DNA of 64,000 nt from positions 248,001 to 312,000 of the forward strand of contig NBAY01000013.1 in NCBI GenBank assembly GCA_002794775.1, given 5' to 3'. The stretch's first letter is position 1, and every line of letters starts with the position of its first letter. The stretch is from Porodaedalea pini (taxonomy: Eukaryota; Basidiomycota; Agaricomycetes; Hymenochaetales; Hymenochaetaceae). Under the pieces are notes generated by a model. It worked only from the letters and a program-made list of their open reading frames with translations. It ran no database searches and was not told the origin of the DNA. Made by a program: the position numbers and the translations under genes. This document shows positions 57,870-64,000 of this stretch, piece by piece.

Positions 57870-60800
57870 TTAGGACCCCAGCTCATCTCTAAGTTGTTTC
57901 AGGACACCTGAGTCCGTATCTCTCAAGTACGTCGTTTCAAATGCTGGGCCATATACGGCTTGAGCTTGTTGAAGCCTCTGACCAACAAAGGTTGTGAGTT
58001 TCTGCGTCTCGACTGGATCACGTAGATAAATCTGGCAAATTCGTGATATTTCAGGATAACAGTTCGGCAAAGTGAAACCACCAAAGATACCTCTCTCCAA
58101 CGCTCATACTCCGGAGTCCCCTGAAGTTTGTCAAATGTGCTAGGTAAGACGGTTCCGTTGTCCTTCCAAAATGTAACCAGAGGGGAAAGAGCAGACAAAG
58201 AGTTCCTAAGAGCACATCAGTCAGAGCTCTGCCTCAAGCGTGAATCAGCTTACTGCGAATTTTCCTCTGAGATCTCTGCCAAAGCCTCTTTCATTTCTCC
58301 GAAGACATCTAACCAAAGGTTGAAAATTTCGCCATCTAGTCGCTCCAAGACTTCTGGCCTGCCTTCGGAGACGAGGCAAGCTACTCCCATCGCAGCAAGT
58401 TTTCGGTATCGTGGCTCCGACATATTATCGAACTATTAGAAATAAGCGATTTAAGCACCCTATTGTCTCTCTCCTTGTCAAATTTATCGATAAATGCTCA
58501 CTCTTCGCCACCACTGATCGAGGAGTCCATTCCAAAGCTCACCTTCAGGTTTGTTCATATTAGCCGCCGTGGCTGAGATAAGTTGCGACAAGACATGCGC
58601 GTCGTTAAGCGCCATGCGTGCGAATAAACAAATGTGCTCCGTTAACAACATCGTCATTGCTTTTTCTTCCATGACATTCGAAATCAAGGTGGAAAAGACG
58701 TTTGAGGAGTGTAGCGGTTCGGCCCAAAGGTGTGCTGGAGCCAGCTGAGCTATTAACTGCAATAGGATGATTATGTCTTTCTGGTTCGTTTGGAGAGCTT
58801 GACCAAGCGCCTTGCCAAAGGCGCTGAGGAGAGGCATGGCGAAAGACTGACATTTGAGGACGGACGTGAGTCAAGCTGTGGTAAACTCTTGAAAATTGGA
58901 TACCTTTACCTGAATTACACTGACTACATCGAGAACCAGATATGACTTGATGACTGATGTGATCGATCCCAACAAATCAAGATTCTCAGAGAGAAGTGTG
59001 ATGGCGATGGGGAACAGCTGGAGCAAAGAAGGAGCACCGTTGAGACCGTCCAAACTGATGGCGTTCCTCAGAGATGCTTTCCAGAGGTCTAGTCCGTCCC
59101 GATCCAATTCAATACGAAGCTGCAAAGGCGAAGTACTCATCAGATTCCGAGGCCCGAGAAGAAAAGGTACTCACGTTATCTGAAAAGGCTTCCTGTAGCA
59201 ATGGTACGGTTATAGAGTTCAGCGAAGCAGAGCTTTGTTTGGATGACTGGTATGAGTGGTCAGGGACGGGCCTATGAGATGATATTATGGCGAAGAAGTA
59301 CATACTTCAACTAGCTTGGTAACAGTCCCCAGCAGTGCAGCTTTGTATAAGGAATCGCCTTCAGCGGATGCCCCTACGAAGACGAAAGTCAGCCAAATGC
59401 GCACTCGACTTTGTCATAAGTTGCACATACAGAGCTGAGGAATGTTCTTCGAAACTAAGTCCATATACGGCACTATCTGTAAAAGGTGAACCTAAAATGT
59501 ATTTAGAAAAGACATGTTTCTCACTCTTTCGCCCATGCGCTCAATAACAACATTAAGACTCCGCGTGACACGCCGTTTGGCATCCAACGTATCTGCCTCA
59601 GCAGACAATTCAAGGAGTTGGGAGATTGCCACGGGCAAGAATGGTGTGAAATTGTCGGCATTGAATTGAAGGCTCTTGAAATAGAAAGAGGACGTTGAAT
59701 AGACAGCATGAAGGAAGTTTCTTTCACTGATGAATGCTTACATCAACACATTCGCGTAACGAACCTGCAGCAGTAAATCGCACGACTGGGTCAGATCCTG
59801 GCCCTCGGTCACTCAGCAAATGGATAAGAATGTTCCAGATGTCGGCGTTTGGTGTTGCACATTCGCTGCTAACCAGTTTACCCAGAACCCAGGCAATTCG
59901 CCTTTTAAGTATAGGGTAACTAGAACACACGACCTTTAGCATTTATCCTAGGAAAAGTCAGAGGTGGGTCATTTCCCGCCTACTTTGGGTTTGGATCTCT
60001 GGCTTCTGCTGCAAGACTCTGAGAAACCCAGTCTTGGAACGGAATTTCATCGACAAGCCATTTTGCACAACGTCCGATTGCACAATAAAGTGCTTCCCTT
60101 TGAAGAATGCTATCGAGATCTGAGGCAGGTAGCCCTGGGCCGCAGATTCAGAAAGAATATGCGTACATAACCCGGGAAGTCCATACTCACTGACTATCTG
60201 GTCAAAGGTCGCTTTAAGGAGAGGTGTAACAAAATCTCCATACTGATTTGCAAGGGACATGAGCACTCTCTCGCCACAGGGCTAATTGTAAAGGTCTGGA
60301 TGTCAGATCCTCTGACGGACAAAGAGTCAGTCTGTCAACATACCCGAAGCTCATACTCCCATTGTTCATTCTCTTTATCTTCAAGATTGGCCCATTCCTC
60401 TGGATCCGCAAGCCAGGCATCAAGATCTTTTGGCTTCAGAGGGATGAAACGCGTAACAAGGAGCTTTACGGCTTCTTCAACGAACTCTTTGGAAAACGCT
60501 AGAGAAAGAAAGCTTCAGTTTTGAAGAGATGACGAATCAAATTGCCACTGACTTGCAGTTCCATTTGGGCCTTTCTTTGTCAAGCTCCATTGTCCAAGGC
60601 TCTCTTTAAAAAGCGTCATGGCTTGGACTATGAAACGTACCGGGAAGACGGCGTATTGCGAATCTCAAGGTATGAATATACTAGATGAGCTTTCATGATA
60701 TGCGTAGCACAATTTGATCTTACCGGCGATGCACTCGGGCGGTCCATTTGTTGCCTGCACCACTTTACTCCAATAAAAAAGCACAAGATCGCCACATACA

Positions 60801-62065
60801 TTCAGAGCAACAAACTTCGCGCAGTTTAACTGCTGCATTCGTCGGAATAGTTTGCCATATTGGCGAATGTGACGTGTCAGATAATCAACTGAAGAGGCTA
60901 CGCATTGGTCTGAAGGTCGTTCTGCAGGTGAGGAGTCCAGCGATGACACAATACTGATACGCAGCTCCTCGAGAGCTTGCAGCTGGATTGCAGAACCTTC
61001 AAAAAAGCTCTCCACCTGTTCGAATATAAGAATTAGATCTCAGAAGATTCAAAGACTTCATTACTAACCCATGGCTGCAAGTCACTGAAGCTATTCAGTC
61101 CTATGCGGTGCCAGGCCCACACCGCCATCCTTGACAAGCATTTGTAAGCAAGATGCCCGTTAATTATTGCATCTGCGGTTGGGCGATTACTTATAGAGGA
61201 CAGATTGATAACGGATGGAAAATTAGACGAAAGTCTGTAATAATATTCTTGCAATTTAAGGTGCAGAATTCCAACCAGCTTGATTCCAAATACAGGCCGT
61301 AAGACGAAAGCCAAAGTAAGCAGTATAGTGACTCACCTGACCCATGGTTTTGATACCAGAAGGCATTTTTATCGAGGCAAACTCTTTGGTAACATAGTTG
61401 AGTATGTCTAGGGATCGACGCATTACCAGCGCCGCTCTGGGGTCACCACCGCCAGAGCCTAAGAAAGAATTGAGAGCACTTTCGGTGGAAGACAAAACAT
61501 CCGGTATAAGATTCAACCTAGACAACACTTCAAAAGAGGGCCAACGTTACAAGATCAAGACGCAGACCATGTTTGAGGGTAGTCTATACGAGCTATCTTC
61601 GCGATGTTGACTTTATTACAGTCTGCAATCTGGAAATGGCGTAACAAGTTGCGCGGAATAGTATAGCGGAAGTCGGGCCACATACGACATCATCGCTTTC
61701 ATCCAACAAGGTCAAGCAGCGAGCTCGGATTTCGACCCTTTGTGCATCTGAAGTGAGCCTGCGATGGGGTGAACATGCGACGTAAGGAGACCTTTCTTAA
61801 ATGGCAAAGGAGAGATTTCGGACCTTCTTGCCCTCCAATGATTGAGTGCATTATTTTTGAACTGTATGATAGCTTGCTGTCGTATGATCAGAGGGACACT
61901 GCGCTGAGCTGCGATAGCGCTTAGACAGTCGAAAGCACCGTTCATATCGAGCATTTCTTTGAGCCTTGCTGCTGAAGCGGAGACGAGGACAGGGTCTTGA
62001 CTTGTAGCGCCTGCGACGACATTATAGAGCTCTTCTGGGGAAACCGAAACGACTGGCCGATTCAT
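57870..62065 (-). CDS. KAP120: Karyopherin beta KAP120 / importin-11
   Basis: Twenty exons give 1037 residues (yeast Kap120 is 1032). From the right: 62065-61792, 61747-61686, 61629-61568, 61517-61337, 61278-61069, 61015-60724, 60663-60553, 60498-60344, 60281-60191, 60134-59984, 59919-59742, 59674-59525, 59476-59431, 59373-59306, 59246-59175, 59119-58910, 58846-58502, 58432-58254, 58205-58091, 58031-57870. The N-terminal importin domain has SAARLKEMLDMNGAFDCL, IIQFKNNALNHWRARR and KIARIDYPQTW. DLDAWLADPEEWANLEDK plus QWEYELRPCGERVL and YPILKRRIAWVLGKL are typical of the importin-11 group. The protein imports cargo such as ribosome-assembly factors. Every intron is 46-75 bases or so. Confidence 0.92.
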
Positions 62066-62265
62066 GACCGCGAAGATGTAGTGAACCGCCAACAGCTGCG
62101 CATAGGATCGTAAGCAAGAAGTGTGAAAGGGCGCTGCGACACGCTCGCAAGTTTCGACGCGTCGGCACGTCGGCACGTGTCCGACGATCACTAGGGTGTG
62201 TTTTTTGAGCTCGGAGTCCAAATTCTTGTGAGCCCAGCCGCTGGTCTTCCCTCCTCGCAATATTA
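62066..62265. promoter_or_regulatory. Compact divergent promoter of KAP120 and the LOA1-like gene
   Basis: The two starts are 200 bases apart. The region has a direct repeat of GTCGGCACGT (62161-62170; second copy immediately after, sharing CGGCACGT) that ends in a CACGTG E-box at 62174-62179, a site for basic helix-loop-helix regulators. Function is inferred. Confidence 0.5.
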
Positions 62266-63754
62266 ATGGAGAAATATTCGTCTTATAGGGCAAGTGTAAT
62301 CAGTCTAGCCTTAATCATTCCTTTCTAACGCTGCCCAGGACCCTGGTACTGGCATTCAAGTCAGTGAAATATCAGCAGCGATTTTTTTAGTTCCACGTTG
62401 TCTAACTCGTAATAGCCTTTCCTGTCGCCAGTGCCTCCCCAAGGATCTGAGTCAATTGCGACCGTCTTTAGACCAGTGCTATATCTCATTGGCGTAATAC
62501 GTACAACTCTCGTACTTGTGCTCGCTCTTCTCTATGTTATCCTCGTTCAAGGCGTCCTACTCGTAAGCGTCATACTTGAGTACCAGTGCCGTCATGAACA
62601 CTATCTGATGTTAGCAGCTTCCAGTACCTCCACTGCGGCGAGCTCACTCATCCATCTTGACCTCCATCATATGTCGTTTGTCTCTTCTATTAGTTGGTAT
62701 TTACTGGATTCCGGTCGAGGTTGTGAGACGGAAAAGAGGGTAAGCAAAGTAACTGTACGCATAGCGCAACTGACCTGAAGATACCCTATTTTTCTAGCCG
62801 GTTTACTACAAAAGAGACATGGTCACCCAAAGCAGGGGATCTTATAGTTTCGAACTGGATCTCGTGGCTTGAAATCGCATGGCTGGCCTTCAGGTCAGTG
62901 TGTTTGACGGAACTTATATCTAGATTAACTAACAGAGCTTATTCAGATTTAATCCAATGTTCATCCTTCCTATCACTGATCCCGTTGAAAGAGCGACTTC
63001 TCCGGCTAGCTCTCCCTCGCGTGTCACACCTGGTAGAAGAACAGGCACAGGTTCTGCAGCCATAGCCCTTCCAAATCAGAGCCGCACTCAGACAAAACGC
63101 GCCGAAGTACGAGGTTTCGCAGAAGTGTCTCTGCTCCGCATGATATCCTCGTGTGGGCGCGTGCCACCTTTTGGTATACAGAGTCTTTCCTGCTTGCTGT
63201 CCATTGACGACATCTGCACACGTGCGAAGAAATCCGGTCAACCCGTGGTCTTGTTCCCCGAGTGCACGACGAGCAATGGCCGAGGGTTACTCCGGTTTTC
63301 CAATGTGTTTAAAGGATCCTCTGTCCCTGTGAAGGATTTTAACGTATTTATAATGTGTGTCAGGTATGCAGACTTTCACATGAAGGAAGGAAGAAATTGA
63401 ATTAACAAATTTTTGACCAAAAAGGATCGACCCTCCGACGGCCTTGTCCCCTACCCTATCCCTGCCTATCCCGTCTTCACAACCTGTCATCAATCCGATT
63501 CCTCACATCTTCTCGATTTCTTCTTCAATTCTACCTCATGCGATTTCTATCCGCCTACTTGCACCGACTGACTCGCCAGCTCGAGTGCATTCATGCTAAA
63601 TGAAGTTCTTTCTGGGCCTGTTAGAGGAGACGACATGCTAGTAGAAGTATGTTCGATCTTAATCTCTGAGATAGGGAGGGTGAAGCGCACAGGTATGGGA
63701 TGGGAGGATAAGTCCATGTTCTTGGAGTTCTTTAAGGGCAAAGGCGGCAGATAG
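62266..63754 (+). CDS. LOA1: LOA1/VPS66-like lysophosphatidic acid acyltransferase, apparent frameshift near the 3' end
   Basis: Six exons, 62266-62293, 62432-62562, 62618-62739, 62798-62893, 62947-63363 and 63425 onward. The start MEKYSSYR resembles yeast Loa1 (MEKY). Hydrophobic helices fill the first 70 residues. SNWISWLEI stands where acyltransferases of this class have the NHx4D-type motif, and QPVVLFPECTTSNGRGLLRF is the conserved substrate-binding motif. In the last exon the frame from 63425 reads AISIRLLAPTDSPA and stops at 63599. The neighbouring frame from about 63574 reads SSAFMLNEVLSG then GRVKRTGMGWEDKSMFLEFF to TAG at 63754, and looks like the true C-terminus. This is either a one-base deletion or an assembly error. 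Loa1 makes phosphatidic acid at ER and lipid droplets. Confidence 0.75.
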
Positions 63755-63857
63755 ATGGGATTCCTGCGAATACGTGCATATGCGCTGATTATATTCCAAT
63801 GTAGATTGTTGTGCTTCCAAAAAAATCAAGCGAATCTAGACTAAGACCCACAATAGT

Positions 63858-64000
63858 CTACAGCTTGGCTTTTTCCTGTATCACCCTTTGCAAAGCCTGC
63901 CTGAAGTCTGCTTTCAAGTCCTCCAAGAGCACGGGCAATTAGGTTTGTTTTATCCAAACGGGTCATTAAGCATACCTCTAATTCCTCAACGCCGATACTG
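63858..64000 (-). CDS. 3' end of an unidentified gene (runs off the window)
   Basis: Two exon pieces, 64000-63976 and 63920-63858, join across a 55-base intron with a CCTAAT branch site and a GGAG acceptor. They code a short helical ending, IGVEELEDLKADFRQALQRV followed by IQEKAKL and TAG. The heptad-like pattern suggests a coiled-coil C-terminus. Too little is visible to name the family. Confidence 0.5.

Noticed and set aside
59477..59524. Alternative 33-base intron in KAP120 ending at TTTTAG (59492)
   Set aside because: Too short for splicing here; the acceptor 15 bases further gives a 48-base intron with a CTAAAT branch and keeps the frame.

Overview
This 64 kb window is nuclear DNA of a filamentous fungus, almost certainly a basidiomycete of the mushroom class (Agaricomycetes). 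About 27 protein genes lie on both strands. Most are split by many introns of 45-60 bases with GT-AG ends and CTAAC/CTGAC-like branch points, intergenic distances are short, and the proteins match fungal families. I saw no rRNA, tRNA, CRISPR array or intact transposon. Exon models were built by hand from splice signals, frame and family similarity. Database searches were not possible.

Layout. 1-4.3 kb: 3' part of an AVO2-like ankyrin gene (-), then cytosolic Phe-tRNA synthetase beta (+). 4.5-10.1 kb: BSD2-like Rsp5/NEDD4 adaptor (+), an unknown gene (-) and EMC10 (+). 10.3-16.0 kb: GNAT acetyltransferase (-), alpha/beta hydrolase (+), unknown protein (-), MED18 (+). 16.1-23.0 kb: BCD1 snoRNP assembly factor (-), a four-exon 110-residue unknown (-), forkhead factor (+), DRE2 (+), a Tim17-like membrane protein (+). 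23.1-33.7 kb: SCH9 kinase (+), APD1/AIM32-like thioredoxin-fold Fe-S protein (-), a 618-residue coiled-coil protein (-), RPN11 (+), mitoribosomal bS18m (-). 34.1-46.1 kb: RIM15 kinase (+), a UIM-containing protein (+), VPS52 (+). 46.3-57.7 kb: EFR3 (-), a zinc-finger protein with a decayed-looking 3' end (+), folylpolyglutamate synthase (-), an F-box-like protein (-), PEX2 (+). 57.9-64 kb: KAP120/importin-11 (-), LOA1-like acyltransferase with an apparent frameshift (+), and the 3' end of an unknown gene (-).

Functional links. Three genes belong to the TOR nutrient network: an AVO2-like TORC2 subunit, SCH9 (a TORC1 effector kinase) and RIM15 (the quiescence kinase acting below SCH9/PKA in yeast). 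EFR3 anchors PI4-kinase at the plasma membrane. Several neighbours concern ubiquitin and proteolysis (BSD2, RPN11, the UIM protein, the F-box protein, PEX2). The rest is housekeeping. Fungal genes are transcribed singly, so adjacency is only suggestive.

Most worth checking: the apparent frameshift in the LOA1-like gene, the decayed or mis-spliced tail after 51.6 kb, two GC-AG introns, an in-frame retainable intron in DRE2 coding for a hydrophobic stretch, a complete receiver domain on RIM15, and the unrecognised 110-residue gene.
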